NCBI RefSeq assembly: GCF_016863535.1
Contig: NZ_BOPB01000021.1
Span: 62,001 to 126,000, forward strand
Source of the DNA: Micromonospora lutea
GTDB taxonomy: Bacteria > Actinomycetota > Actinomycetes > Mycobacteriales > Micromonosporaceae
Direction of reading: 5' to 3'
DNA length: 64,000 nt
The notes beneath the pieces were generated by a model. It was not told the origin of the DNA and ran no database searches. It worked only from the letters and a program-made list of their open reading frames with translations. Numbering within the stretch: the first letter of the stretch is position 1; the number at the start of each line of letters is the position of its first letter. The position numbers and the translations under genes were made by a program. Positions 1-8,535 of the stretch are shown piece by piece.

Positions 1-279
1 CGCGACGGCGCGACCGTCGGCGTCGGCATGGGCCAGGTGAACAGGGTGGACTCGGCCCGTCTCGCGGTCAGCCGGGCCGGGGCCGACCGGGCACGCGGCG
101 CGGTGGCCGCCTCGGACGCCTTCTTCCCCTTCGCCGACGGACCGCAGATCCTCATCGACGCGGGCATCCGGGCGATCGTCCAGCCCGGCGGCTCGATCCG
201 CGACGACGAGGTGATCGACGCCTGCAAGCGGGCCGACGTCACGATGTACCTCACCGGCACCCGCCACTTCTTCCACTAG
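1..279 (+). CDS. purH: PurH, IMP cyclohydrolase/AICAR transformylase, C-terminal end (partial)
   Basis: Only the last 92 codons are present; the gene enters from the left edge in frame 1. The fragment reads through VGVGMGQVNRVDSARLA, a stretch with FPFADGPQ, then IVQPGGSIRDDEVI and the terminal TGTRHFFH. These are hallmarks of the AICAR formyltransferase domain of PurH, which performs the last two steps of de novo purine synthesis in the cytoplasm. The stop codon is at 277-279. It converges with the minus-strand GGDEF/EAL gene after 44 bp, and no obvious hairpin was seen in that gap. Confidence 0.96.
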   Translation, partial: RDGATVGVGMGQVNRVDSARLAVSRAGADRARGAVAASDAFFPFADGPQILIDAGIRAIVQPGGSIRDDEVIDACKRADVTMYLTGTRHFFH

Positions 280-323
280 GGCGGAGTCCGGCCTTCACCC
301 CGGCGAGGCGTTCGCCGTTGCGG

Positions 324-2735
324 TCAGCCGCCCGGTCGCGGCTGGAGAGCCGCCACGGTCCGCTGTCGGGCCAGCAGGCAGGAGATGCCGTCGGCGGTCA
401 TCGGCCGGCCCAGATGGTAGCCCTGGCCACGGGTGTATCCGAGGTCGCGGAGCACGGCGACCTGCTCGGCGCTCTCGACGCCCTCCGCGACCGTCTCCAG
501 CCCGAGCGCGTGAGCGAGTTGGATCACCGCCCGGGCCACCGCCTGCCGGGCGGCGGCCGCCGCGGCCTGCCCGTCGTCGATCTCGATTCCGTCGACGAAG
601 GACTTGTCGAGCTTCACGATCGAGGCGGGGAAGGCCCGCAGCAGGCTCAGCGACGATTCGCCGGTGCCGAAGTCGTCCAGTGAGAGACGGATCCCCATCC
701 GGTCGAGCTCGAAGAGAGTTCGGGAGACCTGCTGACCACGGAGTACTGCGGACTCGGTCACCTCCAGCACCAGCCGCTCGCATCCCAGCCCGCTCTCGGC
801 GAGCGCGGCCGCCACGTCGGAGACGAAGTCGGGGTCGTGCAGTTGCCGCGCGGAGACGTTCAGGCCCGCCTCCTGGAGTGCGTCCGGCCCGAACTCCCGT
901 GACCACGCCACCGCCTGGCGGCACGTCTCACGCAGCACGAACCGGCCCAGCGGCACGATCAGACCGGTCCGCTCCGCCGCCGGGATGAACTCGGCCGGGC
1001 TGACCACGCCGCGACTCGGGTGGTGCCAGCGGACCAGCGCTTCGACCCCGACCAACCGGTTGTCGTCGAGCCGCCGGATCGGCTGGTAGACCACTCGCAG
1101 TTCGTTGTGGTCCAGGGCCCGCCGCAGCTCGCCGCCGAGTTGCATGTGCTTCAGCACCGGCTCACCCATGCCGTCCACATAGCGTACGAAGCTCGCTTTT
1201 CCGCGTTGCTTGGCCGTGTACATGGCGATGTCGGCGTCCCGCAGCACCGAGTCGACGGTGGCCCCGGGCGCGGCGTCGGCGATGCCGATGCTGGCCTGCA
1301 CCAGCAGGCGGTGCTGGCTGATCGGGTGGTCGAGCGCGGCGAGCAGCCGACCGGCCAGTTCTTCGGGATCGGCGTCCGCGCCGGTGAGCAGGACGGCGAA
1401 CTCGTCACCGGCGACCCGTACCGGCAGGCCGTGGTCGCCGACCTCGGCACGCAGCAACTCGGCGACCGAGACGAGCAGCCGATCGCCGACGCCGTGCCCG
1501 AGCAGGTCGTTGACGGTCTTGAAGTCGTCCAGATCGACCAGGAGCACCGACGCGGGTGTCGTCGCGGTGAGCGCAGCCGCGAGCCGGTCCCGGAAGAGCA
1601 CCCGGTTGGCCAGCCCGGTGAGCCCGTCGTGGCTGACCTCGTACTGGAGGCGCTCCTCCTGGATGCGGGTGTTCCGCAGCAGCCGGGCGTTCTCCTGGTA
1701 GGCGATGAACTGCCGGGCGCTGACCAGCGCGGTCACCACCACGGCGGCGATCAGGACCACCCGGACCGGCCAGGTCAGGGGGGCGCCGAACGCGACCGCG
1801 AGCAGTGGCACGTCGACCGCCACCACGGCCAGGTACGGCAGGAGCATGCCGTGGCGGGCCTGATCGCGCCGGCTACCGAGTTCGGCCCGCCACTGCGCCG
1901 TGACGCCGAGGGTGAAGAACACCGGGGTCAGCGGCATCACGATCGCCTGGGAGGGGATGGCGGCGACGTACCCGTACCGGACCGCGAGCACGGCGACGAT
2001 CCCGGCGGTGACGCCGCCGCTGGCCGCGACGAATCGTAGGGCGACGCGATCCACCGGGCCACCGCAGACGAAGGACACCTTGGTCGCGGCGCCGACCGCG
2101 ACCAGGAACGCGAGCCCGACCAGCGCCATCGCCTGCGGGCTCCACGGCTCGTCGGCGGCGAGCATCGGGGCCAGCCCGATGTAGCAGAGCAGGGCCGCAC
2201 AGCCGAGGAACGCGATCATGCGGTCGAGCAGGAGTCGCCATCGCTCGACGCCGCCGGCCTCGACGACGGGCACCCGGGCAACCGCCCAGATGGCGATGAC
2301 GAATCCGATCGCCACGCAGGCCGCCGCCGGCAACGGCATGCTTCGCGTACGGGCCTCGGCGGGATGCGTCAGCATGTCCAACGCCAACCAGCCGTACCCG
2401 ATCGTGATGGTGACCGCCGCGACGAGGAGCGCGCGCCAGAAGCGCCGGGTGACCGGGTCGAGGTCGGCGCCGCGGATCAGGTGTACGACGGCCCCGGCGG
2501 CGAAGACCCCACCGACGGGAACGAAGGTGTACGCGAGCGCCTCGGTGCCGGCGCCGACCGTGAAGTTCGCGACGCACCAGGCGGCGCCGAGGGCGGCGAC
2601 CGCGACAGTGGCCTGCACATATCGTCGGGCGATCCGGCTGTTCCTCGTGGTGACCCCGACCGTGGGGCTCGTCGTCGGCCGAAGCGCCACCTGTGTCACG
2701 GCACTGACCCTAGTGAGCGGGCAGCGGAACGACAT
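324..2735 (-). CDS. Membrane-bound GGDEF/EAL c-di-GMP signalling protein
   Basis: An 803-aa protein with an N-terminal membrane region of about eight to ten hydrophobic segments (residues 40-345), a GGDEF domain (about 360-515) and an EAL domain (about 535-790). It is expected to make and/or degrade cyclic di-GMP at the membrane. The signature GGDEF loop reads AGDEF at 442-446, and there is no RxxD inhibitory site at the usual spacing. The EAL domain looks intact: EALVRW at 565-570, LNVSARQ, EVTES, LDDFGTG, KLDKSFVDG and AEGVE. Phosphodiesterase activity is therefore the safer prediction; cyclase activity depends on tolerance of AGDEF. The start is uncertain because no good ribosome site precedes the ATG at 2735, and GTG codons further in are possible. 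It lies 41 bp downstream of the FtsX-like gene. Confidence 0.9.
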   Translation of the reverse strand: MSFRCPLTRVSAVTQVALRPTTSPTVGVTTRNSRIARRYVQATVAVAALGAAWCVANFTVGAGTEALAYTFVPVGGVFAAGAVVHLIRGADLDPVTRRFWRALLVAAVTITIGYGWLALDMLTHPAEARTRSMPLPAAACVAIGFVIAIWAVARVPVVEAGGVERWRLLLDRMIAFLGCAALLCYIGLAPMLAADEPWSPQAMALVGLAFLVAVGAATKVSFVCGGPVDRVALRFVAASGGVTAGIVAVLAVRYGYVAAIPSQAIVMPLTPVFFTLGVTAQWRAELGSRRDQARHGMLLPYLAVVAVDVPLLAVAFGAPLTWPVRVVLIAAVVVTALVSARQFIAYQENARLLRNTRIQEERLQYEVSHDGLTGLANRVLFRDRLAAALTATTPASVLLVDLDDFKTVNDLLGHGVGDRLLVSVAELLRAEVGDHGLPVRVAGDEFAVLLTGADADPEELAGRLLAALDHPISQHRLLVQASIGIADAAPGATVDSVLRDADIAMYTAKQRGKASFVRYVDGMGEPVLKHMQLGGELRRALDHNELRVVYQPIRRLDDNRLVGVEALVRWHHPSRGVVSPAEFIPAAERTGLIVPLGRFVLRETCRQAVAWSREFGPDALQEAGLNVSARQLHDPDFVSDVAAALAESGLGCERLVLEVTESAVLRGQQVSRTLFELDRMGIRLSLDDFGTGESSLSLLRAFPASIVKLDKSFVDGIEIDDGQAAAAAARQAVARAVIQLAHALGLETVAEGVESAEQVAVLRDLGYTRGQGYHLGRPMTADGISCLLARQRTVAALQPRPGG

Positions 2736-2776
2736 CCTTCATCGGGTGGTTCTTCTACAAAGGATCGGTGCGGCGT

Positions 2777-5500
2777 TCAGTCGAGTCGACGTTCGATCGG
2801 TAGGCGGGACCGGGTCAGCGTGCCGGCGCCGAGCATGGCGACCAGCGGCACCACGGCCAGCAGGCCGAGGATGGACCAGGGGACGACGATCGGGTACGGG
2901 TCCGCGCCGGGCCAGGTCCCCAGGTGTGTCCGGTTGATCGCGGTGAGGACGGCGACGACAGCCACCAGGCCGACGGTGATGCCGAGCAGTGACCCGAGTC
3001 CGGCGATCACCCCGGACTGATTCAGCGACAGCTTTCGCCGGAGCAGGGGGCTGGCACCGACGGCGGCCAGGATCGACAGGTTGGGTCGACTGTCGGCGGC
3101 GGTGAGCCCGGTCGCGATCCCGACCGCGCCGAGGGTGATCAGCCCGGCCGCCACCGTCAGGATGAGCAGGATCGGGTCACCGGACGTCGCCGGGCCCCGC
3201 TCCACGCTGACCCTCAGGCCGGAGGCGAGTGCGCTGACCTCGGCGCGGAAGCGGTCCTCCGCCACCGCATCGGGTGCCGGCGCGGCGATCACGAAGCCCC
3301 ACTGGTGTTCGACGAGCCCGGCGCGGGCCAGCGCCTTCGGCGAGATGATCGTCCGGTCCGAGCCGATCCCGGTGGTGAGGGCGTATCCCGGCAGCGTGAG
3401 GGCGGCTGGCTGCTCGGCTGACTTCAGGGGCCCTCCCTGCTTCGGCACCGCCGGCGGCTGCACCGTCACCGTGCCGTCCACCACGTACCGGGCATCGGTG
3501 ACGACCACGCCGCCGGCCCGCAGCGTGGCGACGGCCCGGGCGAGGTCATCGCCGTGGGCCCCGGTGAGCGGTGCCAGCGCGCTGCCGTCGTCGACGACGA
3601 GTCCGACGTGGCTGCGCGAGTACGTCGCCCGTCCCGACCGGCAGCGGGCGTCGGCGCGGGCCTGACGCTGCTCCTGCGAGGTGAGCGGCCGCTGGATGTC
3701 GAAGAAGGGGCACAGCTGTCCGGGCGGCAGCACCACCTCGATGAAGGGGTTGGGACAGGTGCCGGGATCCCAGCCACGGCAACCGGGGACGCCGATCTCG
3801 GCCACCTCCGTGGCGGCCAGGGTGGTGTCGGCGATCGCGGCGAGCCGCTCGGCCGGGATCTTCCGTTGCTCGGGTCCGAGTGGATTCACCAGGGTCACGT
3901 AGCCGGGCGGCGTGCTCGGACGGTAGGCCGCGGCGGACCGGGCGTCGCTGCTGTTCTGGTAGACGCCCAGGCAGACCGTGCCGGCGACGGCGGCCATCAC
4001 GGCCGAGATCGCCGGAGCCGTCGCCGCCCGGTTACGACTGGCGTCGCGCAGCGCGATCCGTGGTGCCAGCGGCAGATGTTGGCCGAGTCGGGCGAGCAGA
4101 CCGACCAGGGCCGGGGTGCAGAGCACCAGGCCGAGTTGGGTCAGCACCAGACCGGTCAGCAGCAGGTTCGTCGATACGTGGACGGCGGCGTACGCGGCCA
4201 GCCCGCTACCAGCGGTGGTGAGGATGAGACCGAGGAGCACCCACCGCCGCCGCGACCGCGTCGCGCCCCGACGTCCGGTCAGCGCGACGGCCACGTCCTG
4301 CCGTGCCGCCACGAAGGCGGGCACCAGTGCCGCGGCCACCCCGGTGAGTACGGCCAACCCGGCGACGGCGAGCAGCGCGAGGGGGAAGATCCGGTACCCA
4401 CCGGCCCGCGCCTGGGCCAGGTACTCCTCGACGAGGGGGCGTGCGGCGACCGCCAGGGCCGCGCCGACCAGGATGCCGGCGACGGCCCCGACCAGGCCCA
4501 GCACCACGCCGTCGGCGAGCACGATCCGGCGGAGATGGGCGGGGCTGCCGCCGTTGGCCGCCACCAGGGCGAGGTCGCGCTGGCGACGCCGGGCACCGAT
4601 GGCGAACGCCGGCCCGGCCAGCAGCACGATCTGCATGGCGCCGAGCCCGCCGAGCACGACGCCGATGGCGACCGTTCGGGCGTCCAGATCGGATGGCGGG
4701 GCCTGCTCCACCGGTGGCGGGTCGAGGGTCACGGCCCGGGAGACCACCAGGATGCCGTCGGCGTTGAGCTGCCGGACCTGGTCCCAACCGACCGGGTCCG
4801 GGGCGTCGACCAACCAGGCGCTCGGCGGGTCGGTACGGGCGTTCGGTGGCAGCACCACGGCCTCACCGAGGTTGTCCGGGATCTCCACGATCCCGACCAC
4901 CGTGAACCGCCGCGATCCCTCGACCAACTCGACGGTCCCACCGAGGTCCACGCCGAGCCGGCGCAGCGCCGCCTCGCTGGCGGTCACCTCGGTCGCGTTG
5001 GTCGGCGCGCGCCCCGCCCGCAGGCGTGCCATTCCCTCGGTGATCTGGTCGGCCAGATCCAGCCCGTACGACGGGACGGGGCCGATGCCGTCGGCGGTCC
5101 GCCAGTCCCAGAGTTGTTCGTTCCAGACCGGGACGACCCGGCTGCCGGTGGGGAGTGCCGCGGTGACCTTGGCGGTGGTCACCGGCTCGGGATCGCCGCT
5201 GGCGCTGCGGTGGAGACCTGTCACGTTCAGCACGTCGCCGGTGGGACTCTGCTCGATGGCGCCCTGGTAGTCCCAGGTCACCCTGGCGTCGGCGGTGCCG
5301 AGGGTGCGTTCCAGCCGTTCGCTCGGGGTGAGCTGGAACATGTCGTAGGACGCGGCAGCGAAGCTGAGCGCCAGCACGGGCGTCGCGATCATCGCTGCCA
5401 CCAGGGCGCTGCGGCCCTTGGCCCGGCGGGTCTCACGCCATGCGATGCGCAGCGCCGTACGCCAGGAGACCAGCGCTTTCGACACGCGTTGCCGGATCAT
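2777..5500 (-). CDS. FtsX/MacB-type ABC transporter permease
   Basis: A 907-aa membrane protein beginning MIRQRVSKALVSWRTALRIA. It has one N-terminal transmembrane segment, a long extracytoplasmic region, a block of transmembrane helices (about residues 290-560), a second extracytoplasmic region containing several cysteines, and a last set of helices at the C-terminus. This is the duplicated FtsX layout of actinobacterial permeases that work with a LolD/MacB-type ATPase. The ATG at 5500 overlaps the stop of the upstream ATPase gene (ATGA), so the two are translationally coupled. The open frame continues upstream to 6025, but only across the ATPase gene. The substrate is unknown; macrolide, peptide or lipoprotein export are family possibilities. 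Confidence 0.88.
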   Translation of the reverse strand: MIRQRVSKALVSWRTALRIAWRETRRAKGRSALVAAMIATPVLALSFAAASYDMFQLTPSERLERTLGTADARVTWDYQGAIEQSPTGDVLNVTGLHRSASGDPEPVTTAKVTAALPTGSRVVPVWNEQLWDWRTADGIGPVPSYGLDLADQITEGMARLRAGRAPTNATEVTASEAALRRLGVDLGGTVELVEGSRRFTVVGIVEIPDNLGEAVVLPPNARTDPPSAWLVDAPDPVGWDQVRQLNADGILVVSRAVTLDPPPVEQAPPSDLDARTVAIGVVLGGLGAMQIVLLAGPAFAIGARRRQRDLALVAANGGSPAHLRRIVLADGVVLGLVGAVAGILVGAALAVAARPLVEEYLAQARAGGYRIFPLALLAVAGLAVLTGVAAALVPAFVAARQDVAVALTGRRGATRSRRRWVLLGLILTTAGSGLAAYAAVHVSTNLLLTGLVLTQLGLVLCTPALVGLLARLGQHLPLAPRIALRDASRNRAATAPAISAVMAAVAGTVCLGVYQNSSDARSAAAYRPSTPPGYVTLVNPLGPEQRKIPAERLAAIADTTLAATEVAEIGVPGCRGWDPGTCPNPFIEVVLPPGQLCPFFDIQRPLTSQEQRQARADARCRSGRATYSRSHVGLVVDDGSALAPLTGAHGDDLARAVATLRAGGVVVTDARYVVDGTVTVQPPAVPKQGGPLKSAEQPAALTLPGYALTTGIGSDRTIISPKALARAGLVEHQWGFVIAAPAPDAVAEDRFRAEVSALASGLRVSVERGPATSGDPILLILTVAAGLITLGAVGIATGLTAADSRPNLSILAAVGASPLLRRKLSLNQSGVIAGLGSLLGITVGLVAVVAVLTAINRTHLGTWPGADPYPIVVPWSILGLLAVVPLVAMLGAGTLTRSRLPIERRLD

Positions 5501-6330
5501 CGGATCGTCCCGTCCAGTAGGCGCTCGGGGTGTTGCAACGGGCCGGAGGTGTCGGTGACCACCCCGTCCTGCATGAACACCACCCGATCGGCCCAGGCCG
5601 CGTGTCGCGCCTCGTGGGTGACCAGGATGGCGGCGGCACCGGCGTTCACCCGGGAACGCAGCACCCGGAGCACCGCCTCGCCGGTCTGCGAGTCGAGCGC
5701 CCCGGTCGGCTCGTCCGCGAGCACCAGCCGACGCTGGCCGATCAGGGCCCGGGCGATCGCGACCCGCTGCTGCTGGCCGCCGGAGAGTTCGTCGGGGAAG
5801 CGTTGGGCGAGGTCGGCCATGCCCACCTCGTCGAGTGCGGCGGCGGCGCGGCGACGGGCCCGGCGTACCGAGGCGCCGTCCAGTTCCAGCGGGAGCGCGA
5901 CGTTCTCCACCGCGGTGAGGCCGGGCAGCAGGTTGAGGTGTTGGAACACGTAGCCGATCGAGCGCCGACGCAGCGCGGAGAGCCGTGCCCGGTCGAGGGT
6001 GTCGAGGCGTTGGCCCTCGACCCACACCTCGCCCCGGGTCGGCCGGTCCAGCCCGCCGGCCAGATTGAGCAGCGTCGACTTACCGGAGCCGGAGGGGCCC
6101 ATGACGCCGACGAGTTCGCCGGGGCGTACGACGAGGCTGACGCCGCCCAGCGCGGTCACCGTCGTGTCGCCGCTGCCGTGCGTCCGGTACGCGTCGCGGA
6201 TCTCCAGCAGGTGCGCGGGGCCGCCTGCCGTCGAGCCGGTGTGCCCAGCCTGCGGTGGAGTGGACAGCGGAGGTCGGTGTCCACTCCGCAGGCGAGCGTA
6301 CGAGGTGCGCGGTTCATCCCAAGCGGTCAC
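5497..6330 (-). CDS. MacB/LolD-type ABC transporter ATP-binding protein
   Basis: A cytoplasmic ATPase of 277 aa from a GTG start at 6330. It shows Walker A GPSGSGKST, signature LSGGQQQRV and Walker B LVLADEPTGALD, the pattern of MacB/LolD/FtsE-like ATPases. It should energise the FtsX-like permease that overlaps its stop codon. The nucleotide-binding domain begins near LLEIRDAYRTHG, so the first 40 or so residues are a non-conserved leader. An upstream ATG at 6360 is in frame but lies inside a repeated operator-like sequence. No Shine-Dalgarno precedes the GTG, while a CATACT -10-like element ends about 8 nt before it, so a leaderless mRNA is plausible (inference). Confidence 0.87.
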   Translation of the reverse strand: MTAWDEPRTSYARLRSGHRPPLSTPPQAGHTGSTAGGPAHLLEIRDAYRTHGSGDTTVTALGGVSLVVRPGELVGVMGPSGSGKSTLLNLAGGLDRPTRGEVWVEGQRLDTLDRARLSALRRRSIGYVFQHLNLLPGLTAVENVALPLELDGASVRRARRRAAAALDEVGMADLAQRFPDELSGGQQQRVAIARALIGQRRLVLADEPTGALDSQTGEAVLRVLRSRVNAGAAAILVTHEARHAAWADRVVFMQDGVVTDTSGPLQHPERLLDGTIR

Positions 6331-6332
6331 GG

Positions 6333-6360
6333 ATACTGAGTATGCATATCGAGTATGCAT
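6333..6360 (-). promoter_or_regulatory. Operator-like repeats at the ABC pair promoter
   Basis: The 10-mer GAGTATGCAT occurs twice, at 6338-6347 and 6351-6360, with a 13-bp period. The first copy is embedded in the palindrome ATACTGAGTAT (6333-6343), and TATGCATA (6341-6348) is itself palindromic. The cluster sits directly before the GTG start of the ABC ATPase gene and overlaps the likely -10 region, as expected of a repressor site. Short AT-rich palindromes of this kind are typical of PadR- or MarR-type regulators. No such regulator gene is in the window, so the identity is inference. Confidence 0.5.
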
Positions 6361-6416
6361 CGAGCAACAGGTAACCGCCGAAGGCCTCCGATGGAGGGAG
6401 GCCGGGCCGGACGGGG

Positions 6417-7448
6417 TCACGTCGCCGTGGGGCGCAGTTCGGCGAAGTGGCAGGCGGACGGGTGCGGGTCGGCGGCGCGGAGCACCGCCTGCGGGTCCTG
6501 GATGGCGCAGATCTCCTGGGCCTTCCAGCAGCGGGTCCGGAAGTGGCAGCCGCTCGGCGGATCGGCCGGGCTCGGCACGTCGCCGCGCAATCGGATGATG
6601 GTGCGATGGTCCCGGGCGTCCGGGTCCGGCACCGGTGCCGCCGAGAGCAGTGCCTGGGTGTACGGGTGGGTGGCTCGGTCGTAGATCTCGTCCTCGGTGC
6701 CGATCTCCACGATCCGACCCAGGTACATCACCGCGACCCGGTCGGAGATGTGCCGGACCACCGACAGATCGTGCGCGATGAAGATGTAGGACAGTCCCAA
6801 CTCGTCCTGCAGCTCCTCCAGCAGGTTGATCACCTGGGCCTGGATGGAGACGTCCAGCGCGGAGACCGGCTCGTCGCAGACGATCACCTCGGGACGTAGC
6901 GCCAACGCCCGGGCGATGCCGATGCGCTGCCGCTGACCCCCGGAGAACTGGTGCGGATAGCGGTTGATGTGCTCCGGGTTCAGCCCGACGACGTCGAGCA
7001 GTTCCTGGACGCGGCGCTGGCGGCTGCCCTTCGGGGCCGCCTCCGGGTGGATCTCGAACGGTTCGCCGATGATGTCGCCGACGGTCATGCGCGGATTCAG
7101 CGAGGTGTAGGGGTCCTGCATGACCATCTGCATGTTGCGCCGGATCCGGCGCAACTCGCCGCCGGAGGCGGCGAACAGGTCCTGGCCAGCCAGGGTGGCG
7201 CGGCCGGCGGTCGGCTTCTCCAGCCGCATCAGCAACCGGGCCAGGGTGGACTTGCCGCAGCCCGACTCGCCGACGATGCCCAGTGTCTCTCCCCGGCGCA
7301 GCTGGAAGCTCACCCCGTCGACCGCCTTGACCGCACCGACCTTCTTCTGGAACAGCACGCCCTGGGTGATCGGGAAATGCTTGACCACGTGGTTGACGTC
7401 GAGGATCGTCTCGCCGCGCACCCTGGTGGAGCTAGCTGACGCGGTCAT
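6417..7448 (-). CDS. dppF: Peptide ABC transporter ATP-binding protein DppF/OppF
   Basis: A 343-aa ATPase with Walker A GESGCGKST, signature FSGGQRQRI and Walker B VIVCDEPVSALD. Its C-terminal oligopeptide-transporter extension contains CHFRTRCWKAQ and a closing SACHF, the cysteine motif of DppD/F proteins that can hold an iron-sulfur cluster. It is the second ATPase of the importer. The ATG at 7448 is preferred over the GTG at 7451 because AGGAGGT lies five bases upstream. The gene overlaps the end of dppD by 17 bp and is the last of the operon dppABCDF. Confidence 0.93.
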   Translation of the reverse strand: MTASASSTRVRGETILDVNHVVKHFPITQGVLFQKKVGAVKAVDGVSFQLRRGETLGIVGESGCGKSTLARLLMRLEKPTAGRATLAGQDLFAASGGELRRIRRNMQMVMQDPYTSLNPRMTVGDIIGEPFEIHPEAAPKGSRQRRVQELLDVVGLNPEHINRYPHQFSGGQRQRIGIARALALRPEVIVCDEPVSALDVSIQAQVINLLEELQDELGLSYIFIAHDLSVVRHISDRVAVMYLGRIVEIGTEDEIYDRATHPYTQALLSAAPVPDPDARDHRTIIRLRGDVPSPADPPSGCHFRTRCWKAQEICAIQDPQAVLRAADPHPSACHFAELRPTAT

Positions 7449-8469
7449 CACGGACCTCCTGGGCGAAGTGGCACGCGCTGGTCCGGCCGTCGTCGAGGAC
7501 CAGGTCGTGCGGCACCACGTCCACGCAGACCTGCTGCACGTACGGGCACCGGGGGTGGAAGGGGCACCCGCTGGGAATCCGCATCAGGTTGGGCGGCAGG
7601 CCGCGGATCGTGGACAGCTTCCCGCCCCGCTGGTCCAGGCGGGGAATCGAGTCCAGCAAACCCTTGGTGTACGGATGGGCAGGTGCCCGGTACAGCGACC
7701 GGACATCGGCGTGCTCGACGATCCGGCCGGCGTACATGACCGCGATCCGGTCCGCGACGTCGGCGACCACACCGAGATCGTGCGTGATCAGGATCATCGC
7801 CATGTCCAGGTCCCGCCGCAGGTCGGCGAGGAGGTCCATGATCTGGGCCTGCACGGTGACGTCCAGCGCGGTGGTGGGCTCGTCGGCGATGAGCACCTTC
7901 GGCTCCATCGCCAGCGCCATCGCGATCATCACCCGCTGCCGCATGCCGCCGGAGAACTGGTGCGGGTAGTCACCGAGACGTTCCGACGCTGCCGGAATCT
8001 GCACCAGGTCCATCAGCTCCACCGAGCGGCGGCGGGCGTCCGCGCGGGACATCCCGAGCCGCTGGCGAAGGGTCTCGCCGATCTGCCAGCCGACCGGGAA
8101 GACCGGATTCAACGCGGAGAGGGCGTCCTGGAAGATCATCGCGATGTCCCTGCCCCGGATCTGCCGGCGCTGCGCCTCCGGAAGACCCAGCAGATCCTGG
8201 CCCTGGTAGCGGATCTCGCCCGAGCTGATGTGCGCCGGCGGGGTGTCCAGGATGCCCATGACGGCCTGGGCGGTGACGGACTTGCCGGAGCCGGACTCGC
8301 CCAGCACGGCGAGCGTCTCGCCCGGGTCCAGGTGGTAACTCACCCCGTTGATCACCTTGGCGAGGCCCTCGCCGGTGCGGAACTCGACGTGCAGGTCGCG
8401 TACCTCCAGCAGGTGTCCGCCGGGCGGGGTGGGTGAGGCCGGCGTCGGCCGGACGGCGTGCTGACTCAC
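7432..8469 (-). CDS. dppD: Peptide ABC transporter ATP-binding protein DppD/OppD
   Basis: A 345-aa ATPase with Walker A GESGSGKS, signature FSGGMRQRV, Walker B LIADEPTTALD, and the C-terminal CPFHPRCPYVQQVC plus SACHF cysteine region typical of DppD/OppD. It powers di- or oligopeptide uptake with DppF. The start is GTG at 8469, preceded by GGCAGGAACC. That ribosome-binding stretch directly borders the GC-rich repeat separating this gene from dppC. The 3' end overlaps dppF. Confidence 0.93.
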   Translation of the reverse strand: MSQHAVRPTPASPTPPGGHLLEVRDLHVEFRTGEGLAKVINGVSYHLDPGETLAVLGESGSGKSVTAQAVMGILDTPPAHISSGEIRYQGQDLLGLPEAQRRQIRGRDIAMIFQDALSALNPVFPVGWQIGETLRQRLGMSRADARRRSVELMDLVQIPAASERLGDYPHQFSGGMRQRVMIAMALAMEPKVLIADEPTTALDVTVQAQIMDLLADLRRDLDMAMILITHDLGVVADVADRIAVMYAGRIVEHADVRSLYRAPAHPYTKGLLDSIPRLDQRGGKLSTIRGLPPNLMRIPSGCPFHPRCPYVQQVCVDVVPHDLVLDDGRTSACHFAQEVRDDRVS

Positions 8470-8479
8470 GGTTCCTGCC

Positions 8480-8529
8480 TTTCGCTCGCGACTGCGGGGC
8501 TCGCTGCGCTCACTCCTCGCGCTCGCACG
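8480..8529. repeat. GC-rich dispersed-looking repeat between dppC and dppD
   Basis: The 67-bp gap between dppC and dppD is filled by a stereotyped sequence. On the minus strand it reads in pieces as GAGCGCGAGGAGTGAGCG, CAGCGAGCCCCGCAGTC and GCGAGCGAAAGG. It is built of repeated GAGCG/GCGAG words and can fold on itself. From memory, near-identical sequences are common between genes in Micromonospora and Salinispora; I could not check this. In this window I saw only this copy. Confidence 0.5.
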
Positions 8530-8535
8530 ATCCGG

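Noticed and set aside
3554..5953. A 799-codon plus-strand ORF opposite the FtsX-like permease and its ATPase
   Set aside because: It is antisense to genes with clear motifs, has His/Gly/Arg-rich low-complexity sequence, and shows no family motif; it results from GC-rich third positions.
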